The translations under genes and the position numbers were made by a program. Shown piece by piece: positions 26,821 through 34,252 of a stretch of DNA of 64,000 bases. This DNA comes from Herbiconiux sp. GTDB lineage: Bacteria; Actinomycetota; Actinomycetes; Actinomycetales; Microbacteriaceae. Each line of letters starts with the position of its first letter. Positions within the stretch are counted from its first letter, which is position 1. The stretch lies in the NCBI RefSeq assembly GCF_023264855.1, contig NZ_JAHFUW010000006.1, forward strand, positions 49,396 through 113,395, read 5' to 3'. The notes under the pieces are model-generated. The model did no database searches. It was given only the letters and a program-made list of their open reading frames with translations, and was not told the origin of the DNA.

Positions 26821-26869
26821 CGCTCCGCACCCCGATCGCTCCCCAGAACCAGAAGGGAAAGAGAAGCCG

Positions 26870-27286
26870 ATGAGTACCGAGATGCAGCCGAAGACCCCGA
26901 CCGTCAAGGGCCCCGGCGAGTGGTTCGACGGCGACGTCTACTTCAACTCCTACTACTCCGGCACCGCGCCCAGCCGGGCTCGCCTCAACCTCGTGCGCTT
27001 CGCCCCGGGAGCGCACACCGCCTGGCACAAGCACGCGGTCGGCCAGACGCTGCACGTCACCGAGGGTCGCGGTTACGTGCAGTCCCGCGGCGAGGGGCTC
27101 ATCGAACTGCACCCCGGCGACACCGTCTACACCCCCGCGGGCGAGTGGCACTGGCACGGCGCCACCCACGACCAGTTCCTGTGCCACCTCGCCCTGTGGG
27201 AGGCGCCGGCCGACTCCGACTCCGCCGAACCCGAAACCGTGTGGGGCGACAAGCTCACCGCCGGCGAGTACCCCGCCGGAGAGTAG
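26870..27286 (+). CDS. Cupin-domain protein
   Basis: 138-residue single cupin barrel. Metal-binding motifs [17 protein letters not shown] (two His, with Gln in place of the usual Glu) and [16 protein letters not shown]. Resembles the small YhhW/carboxymuconolactone-associated cupins found beside alcohol dehydrogenases and aldo-keto reductases. Good Shine-Dalgarno (gaaggg). Possible isomerase, dioxygenase or sensor; no firm reaction. Confidence 0.85.
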   Translation: MSTEMQPKTPTVKGPGEWFDGDVYFNSYYSGTAPSRARLNLVRFAPGAHTAWHKHAVGQTLHVTEGRGYVQSRGEGLIELHPGDTVYTPAGEWHWHGATHDQFLCHLALWEAPADSDSAEPETVWGDKLTAGEYPAGE

Positions 27287-27332
27287 CCCCGCCCCACCAC
27301 CGCGACCGACGACGCATCAGAAGGAGCACACC

Positions 27333-27710
27333 ATGAGCGCTTGGACCTCAGACGAACTCCACCGCATCGGCGCGGCCACCGAACTGCGCGTCACCTCGCA
27401 GCGCCCCGACGGCACGCTGCGCCCCTACGCCACCATCTGGCACAGCCCGCTCGGCGACGCCCTCTACATCCGCTCGGCCCACGGGCCGGACAACGGATGG
27501 TTCCGCCGCGCGCTCGCCTCGGGCACGGGCCGCATCACCGCCGGTGGTGTCGAGAAGGACGTCACGTTCGAGCTGGCCGACCCGAGCATTTGCACCGCCC
27601 TCGACACCGCGCTGCACCAGCGCTACGACCGCTTCGGACCTGGCCCCGTAGCGGCGATCACGGGCCCCGACGTGCTCGACACCACCCTGAAGGTCACGCC
27701 CCGCCCCTGA
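27333..27710 (+). CDS. DUF2255 family protein
   Basis: 125 residues. Family-like pattern: SDELHRIGAATELRVTSQR, TIWHSPLGDALYIRSAHGP and WFRRALASGTGRITAGGVEK. The fold of this family resembles the split-barrel flavin/F420-binding proteins (inference from pattern). A strong Shine-Dalgarno (aaggag) precedes the ATG. It follows the cupin and closes the set. Reaction unknown. Confidence 0.8.
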   Translation: MSAWTSDELHRIGAATELRVTSQRPDGTLRPYATIWHSPLGDALYIRSAHGPDNGWFRRALASGTGRITAGGVEKDVTFELADPSICTALDTALHQRYDRFGPGPVAAITGPDVLDTTLKVTPRP

Positions 27711-27781
27711 TCGGGGTGCTGGCGCCCCCAGTCGCCCCTTCCGTGCCCGACCCCCGCCGCCCATCCCGAAACCCCCATCCA

Positions 27782-27857
27782 AAACGACGGAGTTCTTGGG
27801 CGCCACGCCGATCGGGGTCCCCGTGCGCCGGCGCGCCATCCAAAATCTCCGTCGTTT
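27782..27857. repeat. Imperfect long palindrome with perfect 11-bp outer arms
   Basis: Outer arms AAACGACGGAG (27782-27792) and CTCCGTCGTTT (27847-27857) are perfect complements. Between them the pairing continues imperfectly through a GC-rich middle ending in CGGGGtCCCCG (about 27812-27822). It lies between the DUF2255 gene and the convergent regulator gene. A transcription terminator or mobile palindromic unit are both possible. Confidence 0.65.
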
Positions 27858-27858
27858 C

Positions 27859-27944
27859 GGATGCGGGGCTTCGGGATGCGCAGCTTTGGGATGCGGGGCT
27901 TCGGGCTGCGGGGCTCCGGGATACTGGGCGATTCGGATGCGGGG
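27859..27944. repeat. Degenerate 15-bp tandem repeat
   Basis: Units of the type GGATGCGGGGCTTCG start at 27859, 27874, 27889 and 27904. A decayed copy is at 27919 and a partial copy at 27935. Units 1 and 3 are identical; the others carry one to five changes. The array directly follows the palindrome and lies within the 260-base gap after the DUF2255 gene. Confidence 0.8.
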
Positions 27945-27970
27945 TGGGCGGCGGGTGGGGTGGGTGGGCG

Positions 27971-28843
27971 CTACTCCACCAGCGCAGAGGCCTGCTCCTG
28001 CGTCGCTGCCCAGGAGGCCAGCACGCGCAGCGCGTCGGCGGTGGGGGAGCCGGCCGGCGCCGTGTAGACATTCATCACGAGGCCGGGCTCGCTCGGCAGC
28101 TCCATCGACTCGTAGGTGAGGTCGAGGTCGCCGACCACGGGGTGGTGGAGGCGCTTGAGCCCGCTGCGGTGGAACATCACGTCGCGCGACGCCCAGCGCT
28201 CGCGGAACAGCTCGCTCTGCGTCGAGAGCTCGCCGATGAGCCGGATGAGGTCGGGGTCGTGCGGAGTGCGTCCGGCCTCGAGGCGCAGCATCGCGGCCGC
28301 ATCGCGCGTGATCTGGTCGTAGTCGCGCCAGAACTCCCGCGCGGCCGGGTTGAGGTAGGTGAACCGTGTCGTGTTCACCGGGCGGTGCGGGTCGTCGAAG
28401 ACGGGCGAGTACAGCGCGCGCCCCATCCGGTTGGCGGCGATGATGTCGTGCCGGGCGTTCCGCACCCAGGCCGGAGCATCCGACATCGCGTCGAGCACCT
28501 GAAGCACCGAGGCGCGCACCGGTCCGGGTTTCGACTTCGGGGCGCGGCGATGGGTGGGCCCGGATGCGCGAGCCAGGTCGAAGAGGTACTGCCGCTCGGC
28601 CTCGTCGAGGTTGAGCGTGTTCGCCAGGGCGTCGAGCACACTCTCGGATGCCCCGGCCAGGTTGCCGCGCTCGAGGCGCACGTAGTAGTCGACCGAGACG
28701 CCGGTTAGCATCGCCACCTCTTCGCGTCGCAGCCCCGCCACCCGGCGGTTGCCGCCGTAGACCGGCAGCCCCGCCTGCTCGGGCGTGATGCGCGCGCGCC
28801 GAGAACTCAAGAACTCGCGGATGTCGCTGCGTACGTCTCCCAT
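27971..28843 (-). CDS. XRE-type regulator with MmyB-like ligand-binding domain
   Basis: 290 residues. HTH_XRE at residues 8-82 (REFLSSRRARITPEQAGLP, GLRREEVAMLTGVSVDYYVRLERG), followed by the MmyB-like domain (VRNARHDIIAANRMGRALY, RFTYLNPAAREF, TRDAAAMLRLEAGR). Such regulators are widespread next to short-chain dehydrogenases and reductases and usually repress them. Placed at the end of the ADH-cupin-DUF2255 set, convergent with it. A motif upstream of its own start resembles one in the AKR/ADH promoter, consistent with control of both. Confidence 0.88.
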   Translation of the reverse strand: MGDVRSDIREFLSSRRARITPEQAGLPVYGGNRRVAGLRREEVAMLTGVSVDYYVRLERGNLAGASESVLDALANTLNLDEAERQYLFDLARASGPTHRRAPKSKPGPVRASVLQVLDAMSDAPAWVRNARHDIIAANRMGRALYSPVFDDPHRPVNTTRFTYLNPAAREFWRDYDQITRDAAAMLRLEAGRTPHDPDLIRLIGELSTQSELFRERWASRDVMFHRSGLKRLHHPVVGDLDLTYESMELPSEPGLVMNVYTAPAGSPTADALRVLASWAATQEQASALVE

Positions 28844-28880
28844 GCCACAACGGTACGTCTCCGCGGCCCGCCGGGGGAGG

Positions 28881-28900
28881 CACTGGCACTACCTGTCAGG
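28881..28900. promoter_or_regulatory. Candidate operator upstream of the MmyB-type regulator
   Basis: CTGGCA-cTACC-TGTCAG forms an interrupted dyad (28883-28898), 40-55 bases before the regulator start on the minus strand. Its CACTACCTGT core matches the CAGTACCTGT in the divergent AKR/ADH region at all but one base. Proposed as the regulator's own binding site. Confidence 0.4.
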
Positions 28901-29017
28901 CGGGGCGCCTGCGCGCGGAGGGTCGGGCCTGATCGGGATTCATCGGCGCCAGGCGGCGCGCTGCGAAGCCCTTCTTCCCAGGAACTCTGAATTGCAGCCT
29001 TGATCTGCGATTTCGGC

Positions 29018-29046
29018 TTGTGCCAGATCCCGGATCCGACTAAAAT
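29018..29046 (+). promoter_or_regulatory. Promoter of the DUF222/HNH gene
   Basis: TTGTGC (29018-29023), a 17-base spacer and TAAAAT (29041-29046) form a good sigma-A-type promoter. The start codon at 29059 lies about 12 bases past the -10 box, so the transcript should be almost leaderless. Confidence 0.6.
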
Positions 29047-29058
29047 CGAGGTACTCTC

Positions 29059-30372
29059 ATGAACCCCTCTCCAGCCCCTTGCTTCGCCCCCGCAGAAACC
29101 GGCGAGCCCAGCCGCGTGTCGCTGTTGCAGGCCTTGGGAGCGGATGTGGATTCGGCCGCGGTGATTCAGCGCCGGCAGGCAATGCTCGAGGCCGACACGG
29201 TCGCGTTCCTCGCGGCAGCGGCCCGCAAGGCCGACCGGCTGGCCCGCCTTCCCGGTGGATCGCTCGAGCACACGCGGCGTTCGCTGGTCGCTGAGGTCGC
29301 CACCACCCTCCTGATTCCCGAGGTCACTGCGGCGCAGCGCATCGACGAGGCCGAGATGCTGTCCGACTTCCTGCCCGCCACGTTCGCGGCACTGGCCCAC
29401 GGCGAGATCAGCTATCGGCACGCGCAGGCGGTGATCCGGCAGGCCGGCTCGTTGCCCGAGTCGGCACACGCCGAGTTCGAGGCAGCGGTGGTACCGAAGG
29501 CCGCCACGCAGACAGCTGCGCAGCTCGCCATTCATGCCCGAAAGCTGCGCGAGCGGATGCATCCCGAATCGATCGACGATCGGCACCGCGCAGCCCGTGA
29601 CGAGCGCGCGGTCTGGCTCGAGAAGGAGCGTGACGGCATGGCCACCCTGGTCTGCCACCTCCCGGCGGTCGCGGCCTTCGCGATCGACGACACCCTCGAT
29701 CAGCTCGCCCGGTCCCTCCGTGCACCCGACGAGGCGCGCACGTACTCCCAGCTCCGCGCCGACGCGCTGGCCGATCTCCTCCTGCACCGTGATGGCGGCA
29801 CGGCCACCCGGGCCCGTGGCATCGCGGCCAACATCGCCGTCACGGTACCGGTGCTGACTCTCCTGGGGCGGGCTGGAGGGCCGGCCGAGCTCCGCGGCTA
29901 CGGTCCGATCGACCTCGACACCGCTCGCCGGCTCACAGCAGCGGCGCCCACGGTCACCCGCATCCTCACCGACCCGATCACGGGCGTCCGGCTCTCGGTC
30001 GGTCGCGACCGCTACAAGGTGCCTGCCGACCTGCGTGCCGCGGTCATCCTCGACGACGAGAACTGCCGCTTCCCCGGCTGCGCCCGTCGCGCCGATCGCT
30101 GCGACCTCGACCACACCACCGACTGGGCCCACGGCGGCGAGACCGGACTCGACAACCTCGCCGCCCTCTGCCGGCGACATCACACCCTCAAGCACCAGAC
30201 GGATTGGACTGTCAGCGCCGCCGCGGGAAGAGCGTTGCACTGGACTTCTCCATCCGGCGCCAGGCACGCGACTCGGCCGCCCGATCACGCATTGGATTCG
30301 GATGGGCCGCGCCCACGGCTCGAAAGACTATTGCGGTCGATCGGCCCCCTTCCCGACGAGGCGCCCTTCTGA
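29059..30372 (+). CDS. DUF222 domain protein with C-terminal HNH nuclease motif
   Basis: 437 residues of the actinobacterial DUF222-HNH family, often multicopy in these genomes. A helical DUF222 region occupies the first 300 residues (LIPEVTAAQRIDEAEMLSDF). A Zn/HNH module follows: CRFPGCARRADRCDLDHTTDWAHGG, then NLAALCRRHHTLKHQ with the second His pair. Probably a DNA endonuclease of unknown biological role; copies have been tied to mobile introns and inteins in other genera. No mobile-element ends are visible here. Confidence 0.88.
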   Translation: MNPSPAPCFAPAETGEPSRVSLLQALGADVDSAAVIQRRQAMLEADTVAFLAAAARKADRLARLPGGSLEHTRRSLVAEVATTLLIPEVTAAQRIDEAEMLSDFLPATFAALAHGEISYRHAQAVIRQAGSLPESAHAEFEAAVVPKAATQTAAQLAIHARKLRERMHPESIDDRHRAARDERAVWLEKERDGMATLVCHLPAVAAFAIDDTLDQLARSLRAPDEARTYSQLRADALADLLLHRDGGTATRARGIAANIAVTVPVLTLLGRAGGPAELRGYGPIDLDTARRLTAAAPTVTRILTDPITGVRLSVGRDRYKVPADLRAAVILDDENCRFPGCARRADRCDLDHTTDWAHGGETGLDNLAALCRRHHTLKHQTDWTVSAAAGRALHWTSPSGARHATRPPDHALDSDGPRPRLERLLRSIGPLPDEAPF

Positions 30373-30460
30373 GACGACTCGCATTCGGAGATGGCCCGCT
30401 TCCGAAGGGGGTTCGCATCCGAAGGGGGACCTGCGACCTTCCGGTTTCTCGCGGGTTCGC

Positions 30461-32032
30461 CTAGCGGGCGTGGTCAGGCAGGGTGCCCACGTGGTGGCGG
30501 CCGCGGAGGAGGTACCAGCCCAGACCGACCACGACGACCGCGCCGATGAACAGCACGGCGATGTACCGCAGCGGGCCGTTGTCGCCGTAGACCTCCACCC
30601 GGGGCCAGGCGAGATTGACCGCCATACCCGCACCCCACAGCACGGCGACGATGTTGATGGGCAGGCCGAGGCGGCCCAGTGAGAAGTGCGGGCGGGACGC
30701 GGCATCCGCTGGCCCCTTCGCACGATCCGCACCCTGCGAGCTCTCGGATCGCGCCGGTCGCCCGGTCGGCCCCCACCCGCCCTTGAGGCGTGTGATCAGC
30801 AGCGGCACGGTCACCAGCAGGTAAGCCAGGTAGATCATGATGACGGCCACGCTCGTGATGGCGGTGAAGATCTCGGCGGCGCCGATGTCGATGGCCAGGA
30901 TGAGCACGGCCAGCACGCCGATGACCACCGCGGGCACCACCGGCGCCTTGCGCTTCGGGTCGATGCGGGCGAGCACCGGGCTGCCGGGGAGGGCGTTGTC
31001 GCGGGCCATCGCGAACATCAGCCGGATGCCCGCGGTGTGCACGGCGAGGGCGCACACCGTGACGGCGATCACGATGCAGACGAGGAACGCCGTGCCGAGG
31101 GGGCCGCCGAGTGCCTGCAGAACGATCAACTGCAGGCCACCGGATGCCTCGCCGAGGGCCGGGTCGCCCAGCTCGGGGGCCGCGAGGATGCCGAACAGCA
31201 GGATGAGTCCGCCGATCACGAACGACGCGATCACCGCGCGGAGGATCGCGAGGGGGGCCGTGCGCCGCGGGTCGACGGTCTCTTCGCCGAGCGAGCTGGC
31301 CGTGTCGAAGCCGTACATCACGTAGGCCGAGGCGATGGCGGCGACCAGGAAGGCGCCGAAGTAGCCGCCCGGCAGGCCGACCCCGTACCCGGCGGTGTCG
31401 AGCAGAACGCTCGGCGGGTTGACGACGTGCGCGGCCAGGATGATCACGAGCAGCACGGCGGCGATGAGTTCGATCAGTACACCGATGCTGTTGATGCGGG
31501 CCATGAGCGTGATGCCGAAGGCGTTCACGACGGTGGTGAAGAGGATGAGGATGCCGCCCCAGATCACGGCGCTGATGCCGAAACTCGCGCCCGTGCCGTC
31601 GCCCACGAGCTGGAAGCCGCTCCAGATCTGCGGCAGGGTCACCTGGTAGGCGAGCACCACGGCGGCGAGGGTCACGATCGAGGCGGCGAGCATCATCCAG
31701 CCCGCGAGCCAGCTCACGGTGGGCCCGGCCACGCGTTTGCTCCAGTTGTAGACCGAGCCGGCCACCGGGTAGCGGGCGGCGAGCTCGGCGAAGCAGAGCG
31801 CCACCGTGAGCTGGCCGGCGAAGACGAGGGGCCACGACCACCAGTAGGCGGGGCCGCCGTTGAGAAAGCCGAAATAGAAGAGCTGGAACGTGCCCGTGAG
31901 GATGGAGATGTAGCTGACACCGGCGGCGAAGCTGCCGAACCGGCCGATGCGGCGGGACAGTGCCGGGCGGTAGCCGAACTCGGCCAGGCCATCGTCGCTC
32001 GCGCTGTCTCCCGAGCCGGTCGTGGTGCTCAC
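30461..32032 (-). CDS. APC-superfamily amino acid/amine permease
   Basis: 523 residues with about 12 membrane helices. N-terminal features of the APC family: LSRRIGRFGSFAAGVSYISI and GGPAYWWSWPLVF, and the conserved FAELAARYPVAGSVYNW in helix 2. Long hydrophilic C-terminal loop (GWGPTGRPARSESSQGADRA) before the last two helices. Start GTG 32032; the frame stays open upstream without coding character. Divergent from the GntP permease, so one effector may control both. Substrate not determined. Confidence 0.9.
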   Translation of the reverse strand: MSTTTGSGDSASDDGLAEFGYRPALSRRIGRFGSFAAGVSYISILTGTFQLFYFGFLNGGPAYWWSWPLVFAGQLTVALCFAELAARYPVAGSVYNWSKRVAGPTVSWLAGWMMLAASIVTLAAVVLAYQVTLPQIWSGFQLVGDGTGASFGISAVIWGGILILFTTVVNAFGITLMARINSIGVLIELIAAVLLVIILAAHVVNPPSVLLDTAGYGVGLPGGYFGAFLVAAIASAYVMYGFDTASSLGEETVDPRRTAPLAILRAVIASFVIGGLILLFGILAAPELGDPALGEASGGLQLIVLQALGGPLGTAFLVCIVIAVTVCALAVHTAGIRLMFAMARDNALPGSPVLARIDPKRKAPVVPAVVIGVLAVLILAIDIGAAEIFTAITSVAVIMIYLAYLLVTVPLLITRLKGGWGPTGRPARSESSQGADRAKGPADAASRPHFSLGRLGLPINIVAVLWGAGMAVNLAWPRVEVYGDNGPLRYIAVLFIGAVVVVGLGWYLLRGRHHVGTLPDHAR

Positions 32033-32200
32033 TCGTGAACCGTATCGCGGCTGGCGAGCAGTGCCGGCCGGGCTGGGCCCGTGCCCGCAGCCGCTTGAGG
32101 ACATGTCCGGATGAGGGCACGGAAGGTCTCCCTCAAGCAGGCCGCTCGCCCCTACTGTGTGAGTGACGCGCAGGGGGCGCGCCTTCGGAGGAGACCCGTC
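32033..32200. promoter_or_regulatory. Divergent permease control region with inverted repeat
   Basis: The 168-base gap between the APC and GntP genes contains the perfect inverted repeat GCTTGAGG (32093-32100) and CCTCAAGC (32131-32138), 30 bases apart. TACTGT at 32153-32158 could be a -10 box toward GntP. The widely spaced arms suit a looped or dimer-of-dimers operator. Confidence 0.4.
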
Positions 32201-33727
32201 ATGCCCGAGTGGTACACCCTCGGCGTCGTCGCGCTGGTGATCGTGGCGGTCGTCGTCGTGATCGTGCGCTTCCGCGTCAACCCCGTGATCGCCCTGGCGC
32301 TCGGCGCCGCCGCGATCGGCCTGCTCACCGGTCTCGGCCCCGTCGACACCGTGCAGACGATGTCGCAGGGGTTCGGCGACGTGATGATGGAGGCGGGCAT
32401 CCTGATCGGCTGGGGTGTGCTGATCGGCGCGATGCTGAACGAGATGGGCGCCATCACGCGGCTGGTCGAGAGCCTGATGCGCATCTTCGGCCGACGCGGC
32501 ATCCCCTACGCACTCGGGCTGTCGCTCGCCACCTACCTGCAGACGATCTTCGTCGACGTGCTGATCGTGATCGCCGCCCCGCTCGCCCGCCGCATCGCGC
32601 CACGGCTCGGTCGCGTCGGAACCGGCATCGTGGGCGTGACCTTCGCGGTCGGGCTCGAGATGGGCATCGTGATGATGGTGCCCAGCTTCGCTGCGGTCGC
32701 CCTGGCCGGACTGCTCGGGGTGCCGCTCGGCGTGATGATGCTCGGCGGGTTCGCCGTGGTGGCGCCCGCCGTGGTGCTGACCATCCTGCTGATGTCGCTG
32801 TTCTTCCGGCTCGGCTTCTGGAACCCCGAGCGCGACGAGCAGGCGGTGGTGCGCGATGACGAGGAGGGCGCTGAGGTGGGTGCCTCGGCTGGCGGTGCTG
32901 CGGGCGCTGCCGGGGCTGCCGGTGTTACGGGCGCTGCGGGTGCTGCGGATGCCGGCGCCTCGGTCGCCGATTCGACCGACCGGATGCTGCTCCGCACCTC
33001 CACCGGATCGATCCGCACCACCGTCGGCGGCGTTCCCCGCGGCCCGGCGAGCACCCGCCCGGTCGACCGCGAGGAGCGCGAGCGCCCGCTGCTGCTGCTG
33101 TTCGCACCCATGCTGATCGCCCTGCTGCTGATCGCCGCCCAGGCCGTGCTGACGGTGATCGGCATCGAGGTGCCCACGCTGCAGTTCCTGGGCAGCCCGA
33201 TCATCGCGCTGCTGCTGGCCGTGATCGCCACGGGTGTCATCGGCCGCTCCGCCGTCGGCACCAAGCGCATCGAGAAGGCTGTGGTGCAGGGCTTCCAGGA
33301 CGGCGGCCAGATCTTCCTCCTCACCGGTATCGGCGGCTCGCTAGCGGCAGTGATCGCGAAGGGCGATCTCGGCGCGGTGCTGCAGGGCTACTTCTCGGCC
33401 ACCTCGTTCGCACCCCTCCTGCTGGTGTGGGCGATGGCCGCCATCCTGCACATCGCCGTGGGTTCCGTGACGCTCTCGGCCATCACGGCGGCCGGCATCA
33501 TCGCGCCGGTCGCCGCGACGATGGGGCTCGACCCGCTGCTGATCGCCCTCGCCGCCGGATCCGGGGCGCTCTTCTGCATCCACGTCACCTCGAACACCTT
33601 CTGGCTGCTGCAGACCTTCCTCGACCAGTCGGTGCGCGGCGCCCTCAAGACCGTCACCGTCGGCGTCTCCCTGGCCTCGGTCATCGCCCTCGGCATGACC
33701 CTCCTCGTCTCGCTGGTCATTTCCTGA
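32201..33727 (+). CDS. GntP-family (gluconate:H+ symporter-like) permease
   Basis: 508 residues with about 12 helices and the GntP look: VNPVIALALGAAAIGLLTGL near the start, GWGVLIGAMLNEMGAI, and a C-terminal SVTLSAITAAGIIAP and HVTSNTFWLLQTF. Family members take up gluconate or other sugar acids. Residues about 220-275 form an unusual Ala/Gly-rich cytoplasmic loop between helices. ATG chosen with the strong Shine-Dalgarno ggaggag; a longer in-frame reading to 32111 lacks coding character. Divergent from the APC permease. Confidence 0.88.
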   Translation: MPEWYTLGVVALVIVAVVVVIVRFRVNPVIALALGAAAIGLLTGLGPVDTVQTMSQGFGDVMMEAGILIGWGVLIGAMLNEMGAITRLVESLMRIFGRRGIPYALGLSLATYLQTIFVDVLIVIAAPLARRIAPRLGRVGTGIVGVTFAVGLEMGIVMMVPSFAAVALAGLLGVPLGVMMLGGFAVVAPAVVLTILLMSLFFRLGFWNPERDEQAVVRDDEEGAEVGASAGGAAGAAGAAGVTGAAGAADAGASVADSTDRMLLRTSTGSIRTTVGGVPRGPASTRPVDREERERPLLLLFAPMLIALLLIAAQAVLTVIGIEVPTLQFLGSPIIALLLAVIATGVIGRSAVGTKRIEKAVVQGFQDGGQIFLLTGIGGSLAAVIAKGDLGAVLQGYFSATSFAPLLLVWAMAAILHIAVGSVTLSAITAAGIIAPVAATMGLDPLLIALAAGSGALFCIHVTSNTFWLLQTFLDQSVRGALKTVTVGVSLASVIALGMTLLVSLVIS

Positions 33728-34252
33728 CCTGAGCGGGACCGGGCAGCCCGTCGTCGAGGGCATCCGTGAAAGCGAAAAGAAACACCGCCGAAACGTCGCC
33801 GTCACACACGCCCGCTACCGTCGGAGCATGAGGTTGTCGCACGAGTCACAGGGGTTCTGCCCGTGGTTCTGCCTGCGCCGCCAGAGCGGCCACCACAACA
33901 CCTCTGTCTTCTCGTTCAACAGGTGACCCCGCCCCGCACCGGGGGAGAAGTGCGCCCACCGGCCCGTTGAGGGCTCCGGATGCTGCGCGCACGCCCCGCG
34001 CGGACGTCACGCCATCCCCGGCCGAGCTGCCATCGCAGCCCTGCCCGGTGACGCGCTGACGACCATGCGCGGCGCTTCTCTCTCGTGCTTCGCGTACTCG
34101 CGGCCGCCGGCTCCGGCGTCCGTCGACCGCGATCCCGTGATGCGGTAGCCCGGTCGACTGCGCTCCGCGTATCACCAGGCCTCCTCGACGGCTTAGCCGT
34201 CAGCCCCCTCTCTTCGGCGCGCCCGCGTGCCCACGCCCCACCAGGAAGCACC
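33728..34252. other. 525-base gap before the deaminase gene
   Basis: The gap carries one plausible small ORF (33828-33926, listed separately), preceded by GTCGGAG and an AT-richer patch (gaaaagaaacacc) that could be a promoter. Bases 33927-34252 show no convincing ORF or conserved RNA that I can recognise. They contain several short GC-rich self-complementary words, compatible with a structured leader. Confidence 0.4.
33828..33926 (+). CDS. Candidate 32-residue leader peptide
   Basis: An ORF of 33 codons beginning ATG after gtcggagc. The peptide is MRLSHESQGFCPWFCLRRQ followed by SGHHNTSVFSFNR. It is rich in aromatic residues, with two Cys, one Trp and three His in a short stretch. Size, start signal and its place over 300 bases ahead of the next gene suit a regulatory upstream ORF. 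It could equally be a chance ORF. Confidence 0.35.
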   Translation: MRLSHESQGFCPWFCLRRQSGHHNTSVFSFNR

